Below, piece by piece: positions 21,701 through 33,189 of a stretch of 64,000 nt of DNA. Made by a program: the position numbers and the translations under genes. Where the stretch lies: positions 895,501-959,500 of the forward strand of contig NC_133331.1 of assembly GCF_042186555.1 (NCBI RefSeq), in the 5' to 3' direction. Within the stretch, counting starts at the first letter, position 1. Every line of letters starts with the position of its first letter. Source of the DNA: Aquarana catesbeiana (Eukaryota > Chordata > Amphibia > Anura > Ranidae). The notes under the pieces were generated by a model. It did no database searches. It had not been told where the DNA came from and saw nothing but the letters and a program-made list of their open reading frames with translations.

Positions 21701-23205
21701 TCCCTTCAATCCTTCCTGCAATCCTTCCCGCCTCCCTCACTTCCTTCCTTTAATCCTTCCCGCCTCCCTCCCTTCAATCCTTCCCGCCTCCCTCCCTCCC
21801 TTCAATCCTTCCTCCAATCCTTCCCGCCTCCCTCCCTTCCTTCAATCCTTCCTCCAATCCTTCCCGCCTCCCTCCCTTCCTTCAATCCTTCCCGCCTCCC
21901 TCCCTCCCTTCAATCCTTCCCGCCTCCCTCCCTTCCTTCAATCCTTCCCGCCTCCCTCCCTTCCTTCAATCCTTCCCGCCTCCCTCCCTTCCTTCAATCC
22001 TTCCCGCCTCCCTCCCTTCCTTCAATCCTTCCCGCCTCCCTCCCTCCCTTCAATCCTTCCTCCAATCCTTCCCGCCTCCCTCCCTTCCTTCAATCCTTCC
22101 TCCAATCCTTCCCGCCTCCCTCCCTTCCTTCAATCCTTCCCGCCTCCCTCCCTTCCTTCAATCCTTCCCGCCTCCCTCCCTTCCTTCAATCCTTCCCGCC
22201 TCCCTCCCTTCCTTCAATCCTTCCCGCCTCCCTCCCTCCCTTCAATCCTTCCTCCAATCCTTCCCGCCTCCCTCCCTTCCTTCAATCCTTCCCGCCTCCC
22301 TCCCTTCCTTCAATCCTTCCCGCCTCCCTCCCTTCCTTCAATCCTTCCCGCCTCCCTTCAATCCTTCCCGCCTCCCTCCAATCCTTCCCGCCTCCCTCCA
22401 TCTCCCGCCTCCTCCTCCTTCAATCCTTCCAATCCTTCCCGCCTCCCTCCCTCCCTTCAATCCTTCCCGCCTCCCTTCAATCCTTCCCGCCTCCCTTCAA
22501 TCCTTCCCGCCTCCCTCCCTCCCTTCAATCCTTCCTGCAATCCTTCCCGCCTCCCTCACTTCCTTCCTTTAATCCTTCCCGCCTCCCTCCCTTCAATCCT
22601 TCCCGCCTCCCTCCCTCCCTTCAATCCTTCCTCCAATCCTTCCCGCCTCCCTCCCTTCCTTCAATCCTTCCTCCAATCCTTCCCGCCTCCCTCCCTTCCT
22701 TCAATCCTTCCCGCCTCCCTCCCTTCCTTCAATCCTTCCCGCCTCCCTCCCTTCCTTCAATCCTTCCCGCCTCCCTCCCTTCCTTCAATCCTTCCCGCCT
22801 CCCTCCCTTCCTTCAATCCTTCTCGCCTCCCTCCCTACCTTCAATCCTTCCCGCCTCCCTCACTTCCTTCAATCCTTCCCGCCTTCCTCCCTCCCTTCAA
22901 TCCTTCCTCCAATCCTTCCCGCCTCCCTCCCTTCCTTCAGTCCTTCCCGCCTCCCTCCCTTCAATCCTTCCTCCAATCCTTCCCGCCTCCCTCCCTCCCT
23001 TCAATCCTTCCCGCCTCCCTCCCTTCCTTCAATCCTTCCCGCCTCCCTCCCTTCCTTCAATCCTTCCCGCCTCCCTCCCTCCCTTCAATCCTTCCTCCAA
23101 TCCTTCCCGCCTCCCTCCCTTCCTTCAATCCTTCCCGCCTTCCTTCAATCCTTCCCGCCTCCCTACCTTCAATCCTTCCCGCCTCCCTCCCTTCAATCCT
23201 TTCTA
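18720..23205 (+). repeat. Pyrimidine-rich minisatellite, 4.5 kb
   Basis: Irregular units of about 20-28 bp made of TTCAATCCTTCCCGCC plus TCCCTCCC/TTCC blocks. The plus strand is almost entirely pyrimidine, so stop codons cannot easily form. This explains a frame of about 1000 codons (PSRLPPFLQSFPPPSLP repeats), which is not evidence of a protein. Larger blocks recur, for example 20881-21080 and 21750-22420 against 22560-22700. Confidence 0.95.
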
Positions 23206-23519
23206 ATCTTTTCTCTTGAAGCCTGCAGAGCATTGCAACCATAGTCAGTGCATTGTGGGTGCAATACACAGGCTCCTTGCGTTGTGTATCTCCAGGCTCC
23301 AAAGGTCAGTTTGAAGCTCGGCCTCCTATAGACTTGCTTTGCTTTCGGAAGTGTGATCCATGTTAGGATCATGTAGAAAAAATGAAAACCATCAACTCCC
23401 TTATAGTCTAGGCCCTGTACCACCAGATGGTTGTGCATTAGAGGTACAACATCCCTACATTAGACTCATCAGTAAAGGTTCCGTCTCCGAGACTTAAAAC
23501 TGTGAGAAAACTAACAATG
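23206..23519. other. Intergenic sequence before the Penelope-like element
   Basis: Unique-looking sequence, no exon or repeat recognised. Confidence 0.35.
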
Positions 23520-24365
23520 CAGGAGAAAAAGATCCCTGAAAAGAAGTCACTGGAGGACCAAGCCGCTTGTATAGGGAAAACGTTTTATTGCACAAATAAC
23601 AAGGACACAAAAACTAGGTACCCACCACCAACACCTAGATTCTATATTCAAATAAGACAAACGTCTGTGTAAAAGCAGCTGCGTCATGTCATTCCTCAAG
23701 CCATACGCCATATACACCTGAATAGGATTAGATGCCAAATACAGGAGGTGGCGGTTAAGTAGGCAGGTACATCCAGGTGTCAAGCACCATCAGGACACAT
23801 GCATATCCAGCCACCATTGGTCATCGAGCCCCCACCCTATAGTGCTAGTGCCACTGAGAAGGCTAAATTGATTGAGAGCAGTTAATGGTGTAGACTGAGG
23901 GGTGACATCCAGCCACTGACTATATTACAGCCTCAAACAAATCCATATTGATGGGTAGCTCAGTGGGAGGTGTAATGATGTGGACAGTGGGTAAAAGTTA
24001 ATCAGCAAGTCAAAACCAGGATAGCTATGGAGTGCTTAGACAGTCACAGGACCAATGGTCCGCTCACCCAACCATTAGGCAGGAATCTCTGTTGGCTGGT
24101 TATCTCTGTGAAGTTCCGTCTGTAGGAAAGTCTTACCCTGCACAGTTGCAGTCATCCGGGATGCTCGTATGCCAAGTAGAAGTCCAGGGAGTATCGCAGT
24201 ACAGATCCACCTGTTACGCCGTAGCATTGTTGAGCTGTCTGAACACGCGGTCCTTGTTGAACGGTTATGGCTCCCACTATCCTCAATATCCTCAGTATGT
24301 ATTGCACTTGTGCTGACGTGACGTGATGCGTCATCCGTGACGTAAAAACGTCACTGCCGTGGTGT

Positions 24366-24410
24366 CATGACCGACATGTTTCACCCAATCACATGGGTCT
24401 TCATCAAGAA
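24366..24410 (-). ncRNA. Degenerate hammerhead-like motif in the Penelope-like element
   Basis: On the minus strand: TTGATGA (a functional core would be CTGATGA), stem II ACCCA/TGGGT with a loop, GAA, a minimal stem III AC..GT, then C and GGTC. The order matches a type I hammerhead, but the first core base is changed and stem I is weak, so activity is doubtful. Confidence 0.5.
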
Positions 24411-25059
24411 TGGGAGGGATCTGAAACAATCGTCTATACCCTTCTCTCGCAGGCCAAACTTAATTTAATGCTGCAATTCCTAAGACGACCTCTAGATGTC
24501 GACCTCCCAATTAAACACCACACATACATCTTACTGCTGCCCAGAAGGACTCGAGTGAAAGGTAGATCGTGACAGGCACTTAGCCCTCGCATAGATAGAG
24601 GGATCAAGGCACAGAGGGAAGTGAAAAAGAAGAAGAAAAACACACGAACTTTGAACCGCAGGTCCTATGTAAAAATTGTAGATGAATGGACTATGTATAG
24701 AAGAATAGATATACCAGTCTGGAACAGGATATTCCATGTGGATTCGCTCACATCAAGTCGGCAGGGCAGATTGTGGCCTCCGGTATAGTATTTAGGTCCC
24801 TAGCGAATTGAATAAATTCTAGCTGGGCCTAGTTATCGTTATCGTAAGGAAAGGCTGGAAGGCTACATTCAGTGTTCAATCCCAGGGGCTCAAGTGTTTT
24901 AAGCCTAAAAATCCACATTTTTTCTTTTTGCAGCAGGATGGTATCAAAATCACCTCTACGTGATGGCAGGTTGAGGGTATAAATCCCCTTAATCCCAATA
25001 CCAGCCGTACTGCCTCCATGAAAGTCTGCAAAATGTAATGCTAATGGGGACAAATCCTC

Positions 25060-26995
25060 TTCTTCTTATTCCCCTCATTGCCTAGATTCCTAATACTTCT
25101 TAGGTGTTCACCGATGGGGATCCGGAGTTGTCTTTTAGTTTTCCCTATATAGTACCTCTTACATGGACACTCCAGCATATAAATTACTCTGGAGGTCGCG
25201 CAATCGGTGAATCTGTGTTCTGTCTACAAATTGACACATTTGGCAGTGCCCGCATGCATACATGCCCTTGAGGGGAGGTAGATCAGTCAACAAGTTGGTA
25301 GTCCACATCTAGTATATTCAGAATGGACTAAAGTATCTTTAAGATTACGGGCCCTACTAGCAACTAGTTGGGGACGGGGACCTATGATATCGGTTAATGC
25401 AGGGATTTGGTTAAATTTCCCCAATGTTTTTGGAGTACACTTCTCACTTGTTTCCATTGGGCCCCACAGGTGGTAATTACCCTTAGGGGGGATTAAGAAG
25501 ACCCTCCCTTCTTTTGTCCATGCCTTTTTACGGGCCCTTTTTAAGGACTTTATGGGAATAATCCCTTTCTCTCAATCTACTATACATCTCTCCAGCTTCC
25601 CTATGGAAATCATCATCACTGGAGCAGTTCCTGCAGAGCCGCAGGAACTGGCCCACAGGAATTCCCCTAACCAAATGACCTGGGTGGTGACGGGAGGCCT
25701 GTAAAAGTGTGTTTGCTGCAGTCGGCTTTCTGTGGGTACAGGTGGTTATTCTATTGCCCTCTATAGAAATTTGTAGGTCAAGGAAAGGGATTGTCTTGGG
25801 GTCTATCGTGTAGGTTAGCCTGATGTTTCTGTCATTTTTATTTAGTGCCGAGAGGAACTCCAATGAGTTGCTCCCTATCACCCCTCCACACCGCCAGGAT
25901 ATCGTCGATGTATCTCGGCCAGGTGAGTACCCCGCTGAGATACATCGACATCTGGTAGACCGTCTCCAGCTCCCAAAGGCCCAGATGGAGGCAGGCGTAT
26001 GATGAAGCCCAGGGTGCTCCCATGGCTATCCCCCTCGTCTGCTGATAGTATCCATCCATAAATTGGAAGTGGTTATTAACTAGAGCGAGTTCCAAAAGCT
26101 ATAAAAAAAATTAATTTTGCACACCAAATTCAGGATGGGTCGTCTCCAGGAAAAAAGAGGCCGCCCTGAAGCCCCACTCGTGGGTTATCAATGTGTAGAG
26201 CGACTCAACGTCAATCCCCACCAATAGGGCCCCAGGGGGAACCTTCAAGTCCTGTAACTTAGCCAGGACATCACGAGTGTCCTGGACATAAGAAGGCAGG
26301 GAAATCACCACGGTTTTAATAAAGCCATTTATATACCTGCCTATCCTCTCCAATGGGCCCACGATTGCCAAGACGATGGGTCTACCTGGAGGGTTGGTGA
26401 GGGATTTATGTAGTTTAGGTATTATATAGAAGGTGGGGTTATTAAATTCCCCCACCCTCAGGTAATCCCACTCCTTATTGGTCAGGAGATTAGCTTCACG
26501 GGCCAGAAGTAGTTGCTGATTCAGATTTTCAACTAGAGTAGGGAAGGGGTTAGATGACAGTCTCAGGTATGTGGAGGTATCACCCAGCTGCCTCCAAGAT
26601 TTCCTTCTCATACGTGTCGCTAGACAGCAGTACCACGTTTCCCCCCCTTATCACTACTCTTGACTATCGGACCCCTTGCCTGCTCTAACTCGTGCGTTGC
26701 TTTTCTTTCTTCACTGGACAAGTTCTCGAGGCCCCGCCATGACCAGTCAATTTTATTGAGGACATCTCTAACTAGGTCAAGGAATACCTTCATCCAATGA
26801 TGTTTGTATAGAGGGGGCATTTTGGTTGACTTTTTATATAGAGGTTACGGGGTCTCCTAATCCTATCAAGGTCAGGTTCATCCTCAAAGCCAATCTGTTC
26901 ATCCAGAAGGACCAACAGATTCTCTAAAGCCACTCTTTCCTCTTTATCTTCAAGGGTCACAGATATTTGACCATCTGGTTGAGTACTGTCCTTGT
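25060..26995 (-). pseudogene. Penelope-like reverse transcriptase with GIY-YIG endonuclease, broken
   Basis: The coding sense runs from about 26995 down to 25060 through several frameshifts. From N to C terminus: FEDEPDLDRIRRPRNLY; GPIVKSSDKGG; YIIPKLHKS; GRPIVLAIVGPLERIGRYI; VGIDVESLYT (the RT Asp motif); TRGIAMGAPWASSYACL; RYIDDILAVWRG (the catalytic DD pair); FLDLQISIEGNRI; and HPGHLVRGIPVGQFLRL. Further on come ARNLKDTLVHSEY, a CGHCQMC cysteine motif, and a GIY-YIG core VIYMLECPCKRYYIGKTKRQ followed by IGEH. These motifs, in this order, define Penelope-like elements. Frame breaks lie near 26615, 26100, 25860 and 25500, so no full protein is made. Confidence 0.85.
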
Positions 26996-27435
26996 CACAA
27001 CCAGCATACCAGAGCCTTGTGTAGTATGTATGACACGACGCAGCTGCTTTTACACAGACGTTTGTCTTATTTGAATATAGAATGTAAGTGTTGGTGGTGG
27101 GTACCTAGTTTTTGTGTCCTTGTTAATTGTGCAATAAAAATGTTTCCCTATATAAGCTGCTTGGTCCTCCCGTGACTTCTTTTTAGGGGTCTTTTTCTCC
27201 TGAATGTTTTGTTTTGTCACATGTTCGGATCATGCAGCTGTTGGGGCTTGGCCGGGTTTTTATTGTATTCCAAAAATAGAGCAATTTTGAAAAAAGTGCC
27301 GGCATACTATGAGTTAAGTCCAATTAGGTGCATGTCACCTCTGGAATTTATCTCTTTTACTTCCATGTGACCGTTTATTGCACTCCCGGAGGATACATTC
27401 TCCCTGTGAGAGCAGTAAAGTACACAGAGCAACTC

Positions 27436-27545
27436 TGCCAGCCCCTCCCCTCTGATGTCCATTCATTGAAGCCTTTGTATTTTGTGATTGGGTTCATATA
27501 ATACAAAGGCTTCTGTGAATGGGCAGAAGGAGGGGAGGGGCCGGC
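27436..27545. repeat. Hairpin/MITE-like inverted repeat
   Basis: GCCAGCCCCTCCCCTC and CATTCATTGAAGCCTTTGTA on the left pair with TACAAAGGCTTCTGTGAATG and GGAGGGGAGGGGCCGGC on the right, with a short loop near 27487. Non-coding, just upstream of the USP5 exons. Confidence 0.6.
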
Positions 27546-27890
27546 CTAGCAGTTCCAGTGACTCTGCTTGTGAAGGAACTGAGACCACAGTGAGCAGCGT
27601 CTTTGGAGAAGTGGAAATAATCTTCCTGGAGCACAATAATCCGGTCAGATGAGAATAATAGAGAGAAGTCTATGGAGGCGTCAGGCATCTCATCAGACTA
27701 AACGCCTGATATGCCTGCAGTTTTTACAAAGTAGCCATATTGCTGGGATTCGGGTATAACGGTGGGGGGGATGGAGAATACTACCGCGCTCTAGTCTACA
27801 CCTTAGATATGAGTGTAACATGAAATGTGGTCCCCCTTCCCGTTCCTTTCTCCCCCTTGTCTCACCTCCATTGTCTTCCCCTCTGTACAG

Positions 27891-30800
27891 AATAACAGTC
27901 TGGAGAGAGCCGTGGATTGGATCTTCTCTCACATTGATGATTTAGATGCTGAAGCCGCCATGGATCTGTCCGAGGGGCGATCTGCCGCCGAGTCCGTGTC
28001 CGAGAGCCTCCCCGCTGCCGGACCTCGTGTGAAAGATGGAAATGGCCGTAAGTGTTTGCTGCTTTATCATCCGTCACTCACCTTGCTGCTTCATCATCTG
28101 TCACTTACCTTGCTGCTTCATCATCCGTCACTTACCTTGCTGCTTCATCATCTGTCACTCACCTTGCTGCTTCATCATCTGTCACTTACCTTGCTGCTTC
28201 ATCATCCGTCACTCACCTTGTTGCTTCATCATCCGTCACTTACCTTGCTGCTTCATCATCTGTCACTCACCTTGCTGCTTCATCATCTGTCACTTACCTT
28301 GCTGCTTCATCATCCGTCACTTACCTTGCTGCTTCATCATCTGTCACTCACCTTGCTGCTTCATCATCTGTCACTTACCTTGCTGCTTCATCATCTGTCA
28401 CTTACCTTGCTGCTTCATCATCTGTCACTCACCTTGCTGCTTCATCATCTGTCACCCACCTTGCTGCTTCATCATCTGTCACTCACCTTGCTGCTTCATC
28501 ATCCGTCACTCACCTTGCTGCTTCATCATCCGTCACTCACCTTGCTGCTTCATCATCTGTCACTCACCTTGCTGCTTCATCATCCGTCACTCACCTTGCT
28601 GCTTCATCATCTGTCACTCACCTTGCTGCTTCATCATCCGTCACTCACCTTGCTGCTTCATCATCCGTCACTCACCTTGCTGCTTCATCATCTGTCACTC
28701 ACCTTGCTGCTTCATCATCTGTCACTCACCTTTTAAAGAACATTTGATTGAGGCACTTGGTTCATTCTGTATTATGAAAACAACACAATGTTTGGGTTTA
28801 AAAGAGAAATATTTATTACATCAAATATATTAAAATTCACCCAGAAAAAAGAAACAAAACAATACAGATTATCGATCAATAAAACACGACTTCCTCCAAT
28901 ACAGATTATCGATCAATAAAACACGACTTCCTCCAATACAGATTATCGATCAATAAAACACGACTTCCTCCAATACAGATTATCGATCAATAAAACACGA
29001 CTTCCTCCAATACAGATTATCGATCAATAAAACACGACTTCCTCCAATACAGATTATCGATCAATAAAACACGACTTCCTCCAATACAGATTATCGATCA
29101 ATAAAACACGACTTCCTCCAATACAGATTATCGATCCATAAAGGACACAATTCTAGCCGGATAGTGGAATGATGATTGATTGAGGAAGTCGTGTTTTATT
29201 GATCGATAATCTGTATTGGAGGAAGTCGTGTCTTATTGATCGATAATCTGTATTGGAGGAAGTCGTGTCTTATTGATCGATAATCTGTATTGGAGGAAGT
29301 CGTGTTTTATTGATCGATAATCTGTATTGGAGGAAGTCGTGTTTTATTGATCGATAATCTTCATTGTTTTGTTTCTTTTTTCTGGGTGAATTTTAATATA
29401 TTTGATGTAATAAATATTTCTCTTTTATACCCAAACATTGTGTATTTCATTCGGTCCCATGAAAGTTCTGAGGTTCTTGTTCCTGTGTGAAGTTGTTGGA
29501 TGAAGGTTCTGTTATCATTTACACATTCCATACGAAGATTTCATGTCGCTTTAATAGAAGAAGCTGATTGGCTCCCAGTAAATCCCTCCCCCCCCCCATG
29601 TCACATTTTGTCACTCTGCTTTTTGGCTTTTTCTATACATCTAGCAGGATGTGCCGGCCAGTAACAGAGTATATATATATATACTGTGTAGAGAACACTG
29701 GGGTGGTGGTGAATGTATAAAAGGCGGGGTTCCAGGCAGGCGCATGCACAGGTTCTCCGGGGTCCCCCCCCCCCCCTTCACATCCCAACACACAACTTGC
29801 ACTCCATTCTTCCCATGTCACGTGACTCCGCCCCTTCTAAAGGGTTTCACCCAATGGGCTTAATCCTAGGAAGTGGGTGATTGAGGTAGGTATCTTATTT
29901 CCCACAATGCTCTCTGGTTATGATGTATCTGATCTCAGGGATTGGATGGAGGACAGGAAGTGTTTAGAGGATAATAAAAGTCCTGAAATTATTAACATTT
30001 TGTTTTCTCTTTTATTTCCCGGCAGGATATGAATTATTTGCGTTCATCAGTCACATGGGCACGTCCACCATGTGCGGCCACTATGTGTGTCATATAAAGA
30101 AGGAGGGAAGGTGAGGCACCCCGACCGTCTCTGATTTCCTGTCCGATGGATTTTATTTCATTTCTATGGGTTTTATGTTCGTGTGTAGACCCCTCCCCTC
30201 CCCTCCCCCATCTCTACAATACGTGTCCGCAGATTGTATCCCTTCACTAACATTGCAATCCCTAAAGATTGTACTAAAGTGTCTCTCGTGTTGTGTGCGC
30301 AATTCATGGATCGAATTCCTACATTCTGCGCCACTTTCTCTTTCTACAACAAAAGAGAGTTGGCCTTTAGGTGGTTCTAAAGGTTTCTACGCATGAAGGT
30401 AAAAAACCCGAGTCACACAACCCATAGTAGCAGGAAAGAAATTTTCTCGGTGTATGGCCGGCCTTACTCGTGTAATCGTCCCAAATCCCCGGTACCGCTG
30501 CTGGGAGCCGCCATCTTGGATGTGATGTCAGCGGAGCTAAAGTGACACTTTATATTATTCCTCAATACTCTTCCCCCGGCTGCCATATAAGTCTATGTAG
30601 GGAGTGGAGGAGCTGGGCCGGCATAGACAGTAATTGGACACTCCCAGGAGAGGCGGGGCTATGATTTTCAAGGCGGGAGGGGCTGTGCTAGGAAATGGCC
30701 ATTCGAAGAGTAAAGATATATATACAGTATATTGCCGGCCAATAAAGAAATGTAATGTCTGATTTGGGGGTGACCCGTTCCCCTCTCACTGATGTTTGTT

Positions 30801-30930
30801 GTATATTCCATCTGACTGTCCTCCTGTCTTCCCCAGGTGGGTGATCTACAATGACCAGAAGGTCTGTGCCTCCGAGAAGCCTCCCAAAGACCTCGGCTAC
30901 ATTTACTTCTACCAGCGCGTTCACAGTTAA
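27891..30930 (+). CDS. usp5: Ubiquitin-specific protease 5, last three coding exons
   Basis: Three exons splice in phase. Exon A 27891-28047 (acceptor TGTACAG, donor GTAAGT) encodes [20 protein letters not shown], the end of the second UBA domain, and an acidic linker. Exon B 30026-30110 encodes [20 protein letters not shown]. Exon C 30837-30930 encodes [20 protein letters not shown] and ends [11 protein letters not shown]. The His of GHYVCHI is the catalytic-box His of the USP fold, and NDQKV follows as in USP5 (isopeptidase T). This cytosolic enzyme disassembles free polyubiquitin. The split Arg codons at both junctions match. No earlier USP5 exon (zinc finger, catalytic Cys, UBA1) was recognised to the left, so only the 3' end is seen. 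Sequence quality looks functional: no stops or shifts. Confidence 0.93.
28058..28732 (+). repeat. 27-bp minisatellite in a USP5 intron, 25 units
   Basis: Unit GCTGCTTCATCATCTGTCAC plus TCACCTT. 675 bp equals exactly 25 units, with C/T changes at fixed sites. It begins 10 bases after the exon A boundary, close to the splice donor. All three plus frames stay open because the unit is 9 codons; this is not a protein. Confidence 0.96.
28785..29441. mobile_element. Fold-back element with 37-bp tandem repeats in its arms
   Basis: The outer arms (28785-28860 and about 29366-29441) are inverted copies containing CAAACATTGT and TTTTCTGGGTGAATTTTAA. Inside, the left arm has seven full 37-bp units starting AATACAGATTATCGATCAAT (from 28861) plus a partial one. 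The right arm has about five units in reverse complement (29181-29365). Tandem repeats within inverted arms are the structure of fold-back (FB-type) transposons. No ORF. It lies in the USP5 intron. Confidence 0.8.
29442..30025 (+). other. Remainder of USP5 intron
   Basis: No gene. Contains a TATATATATA run (29671-29682), a C run (29765-29777) and the pyrimidine tract TTTTCTCTTTTATTTCCCGGCAG before exon B. Confidence 0.6.
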
Positions 30931-31330
30931 TCCCCCTCCCCCCCTGCCATATATGTATTTATACCCCTGGATCTCCCTCCTGGTGGAGGAGGGGGGGATG
31001 GGATGGAGGGGGTCCCGGCTTGGAGGTGGCTGTATTCATCATTCATTTGAGCGAGGTGTTCTTGTCCTTTTTCACAAGAGCTTTTGGTATCTCCCGACCC
31101 TCCGGTCCCATCACTTCGCTTCTTCCCGAAACCCACCGCAGTGAACGTGTCCAACTGGAAGGCGGCCATACTGATTCTGCATTGGGGGGAGGGGTTACTG
31201 GACTGAAAATGCGCTAGGGGCAGGACTCTGCGTGATCTCATTGGATATAGAAGACGCTTGACTGTAGTAGGCTGGTTTATGTATTCCCACATCTGACTTG
31301 TGTGAATAAAGTTTCTTTTCCCCCATTATA
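30931..31330 (+). other. usp5: USP5 3' UTR
   Basis: From the TAA stop to just past the AATAAA at 31305-31310, which is followed by a T-rich stretch. About 400 bp, a reasonable 3' UTR length. Confidence 0.7.
31305..31310 (+). promoter_or_regulatory. usp5: Poly(A) signal of USP5
   Basis: Canonical AATAAA in TGTGAATAAAGTTTC, 375 bp after the stop codon and followed within 15 bases by TTTCTTTTCCCCC. Confidence 0.75.
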
Positions 31331-31546
31331 CTCTGATTGCTCGATATGATTGGATGTATCTGTTCTGGGTCCTCCAATAGGGAGCTGCCATTACTGGAGT
31401 CACGGAATCAGAACCAGCATGCGTCCAGTGATTCCCTGGGGAGGAAGGTGAAATCTCTTGAAGCTCGCATCTTTATGAACCAAGTGGGTTATGGCAGCTC
31501 TCGTGTGTTTATCAAATGTTCCCTTTAGGTACCCCCCCCAATCTCT

Positions 31547-33143
31547 GGTATACAGCTCTGCCTCTCAGGTCAGGGTATACAGCTCTGCCTCTCAGGTCAG
31601 GGTATACAGCTCTGCCTCTCAGGTCAGGGTATACAGCTCTGCCTCTCAGGTCAGGGTATACAGCTCTGCCTCTCAGGTCAGGGTATACAGCTCAGCCTCT
31701 CAGGTCAGGGTATACAGCTCTGCCTCTCAGGTCAGGGTGTACAGCTTAGCCTCTCAGGTCAGGGTATACAGCTCTGCCTCTCAGGTCAGGGTATACAGCT
31801 CTGCCTCTCAGGTCAGGGTATACAGCTCTGCCTCTCAGGTTAGGGTATACAGCTCTGCCTCTCAGGTCAGGGTATACAGCTCTGCCTCTCAGGTCAGGGT
31901 ATACAGCTCTGCCTCTCAGGTCAGGGTATACAGCTCTGCCTCTCAGGTCAGGGTATACAGCTCAGCCTCTCAGGTCAGGGTATACGGCTCTGCCTCTCAG
32001 GTCAGGGTATACGGCTCTGCCTCTCAGGTCAGGGTATACAGCTCAGCCTCTCAGGTCAGGGTATACAGCTCTGCCTCTCAGGTCAGGGTATACAGCTCAG
32101 CCTCTCAGGTCAGGGTATACAGCTCAGCCTCTCAGGTCAGGGTATACAGCTCAGCCTCTCAGGTCAGGGTATACAGCTCTGCCTCTCAGGTCAGGGTATA
32201 CAGCTCAGCCTCTCAGGTCAGGGTATACAGCTCTGCCTCTCAGGTCAGGGTATACAGCTCTGCCTCTCAGGTCAGGGTATACAGCTCTGCCTCTCAGGTC
32301 AGGGTATACAGCTCAGCCTCTCAGGTCAGGGTATACGGCTCTGCCTCTCAGGTCAGGGTATACGGCTCTGCCTCTCAGGTCAGGGTATACAGCTCAGCCT
32401 CTCAGGTCAGGGTATACAGCTCTGCCTCTCAGGTCAGGGTATACAGCTCAGCCTCTCAGGTCAGGGTATACAGCTCAGCCTCTCAGGTCAGGGTATACAG
32501 CTCTGCCTCTCAGGTCAGGGTATACAGCTCTGCCTCTCAGGTCAGGGTATACAGCTCAGCCTCTCAGGTCAGGGTATACAGCTCTGCCTCTCAGGTCAGG
32601 GTATACAGCTCTGCCTCTCAGGTCAGGGTATACAGCTCAGCCTCTCAGGTCAGGGTATACAGCTCTGCCTCTCAGGTCAGGGTATACAGCTCAGCCTCTC
32701 AGGTCAGGGTATACAGCTCTGCCTCTCAGGTCAGGGTATACGGCTCTGCCTCTCAGGTCAGGGTATACGGCTCTGCCTCTCAGGTCAGGGTATACAGCTC
32801 AGCCTCTCAGGTCAGGGTATACAGCTCTGCCTCTCAGGTCAGGGTATACAGCTCAGCCTCTCAGGTCAGGGTATACAGCTCAGCCTCTCAGGTCAGGGTA
32901 TACAGCTCTGCCTCTCAGGTCAGGGTATACAGCTCTGCCTCTCAGGTCAGGGTATACAGCTCAGCCTCTCAGGTCAGGGTATACAGCTCTGCCTCTCAGG
33001 TCAGGGTATACAGCTCTGCCTCTCAGGTCAGGGTATACAGCTCAGCCTCTCAGGTCAGGGTATACAGCTCTGCCTCTCAGGTCAGGGTATACAGCTCAGC
33101 CTCTCAGGTCAGGGTATACAGCTCAGCCTCTCAGTCAGGGTAT
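31547..33143 (+). repeat. 27-bp minisatellite with higher-order structure (about 59 units)
   Basis: Unit GGTATACAGCTCTGCCTCTC plus AGGTCAG. Variants CTCTG, CTCAG and CGGCTCTG occur in a repeating order: a pair of CGG units recurs at about 31981, 32332 and 32737. It gives a 572-codon frame (VYSSASQVR repeats) only because the unit is 9 codons long. Confidence 0.96.
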
Positions 33144-33189
33144 ACAGGTATACATCATCTGTCCTGTATACAGCTAGCTATATACATCC

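Larger units (their letters stand above)
23520..27202 (-). mobile_element. Penelope-like retroelement with inverted terminal segments
   Basis: About 3.7 kb, read on the minus strand. A decayed RT plus GIY-YIG reading frame (26995 to 25060) is followed by a 3' region with a hammerhead-like core near 24.4 kb and a tail to 23520. About 167 bp of the tail end (23520-23686) recurs as an inverted copy at 27036-27202 with a few differences. RT plus GIY-YIG and repeated, often inverted, terminal segments are known for Penelope-like elements. Confidence 0.85.

Noticed and set aside
18720..21753. Open frame of about 1000 codons rich in Pro, Ser and Leu
   Set aside because: It lies wholly in the pyrimidine-rich array, where stop codons can hardly occur, and its apparent start runs through the N gap. 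No start context, no non-repeat domain.
23520..27202. Possible LTR retrotransposon or retroviral origin because of terminal repeats
   Set aside because: Terminal repeats are inverted, not direct, and the RT motifs plus GIY-YIG core are of Penelope type. No gag, protease, integrase or env was seen.
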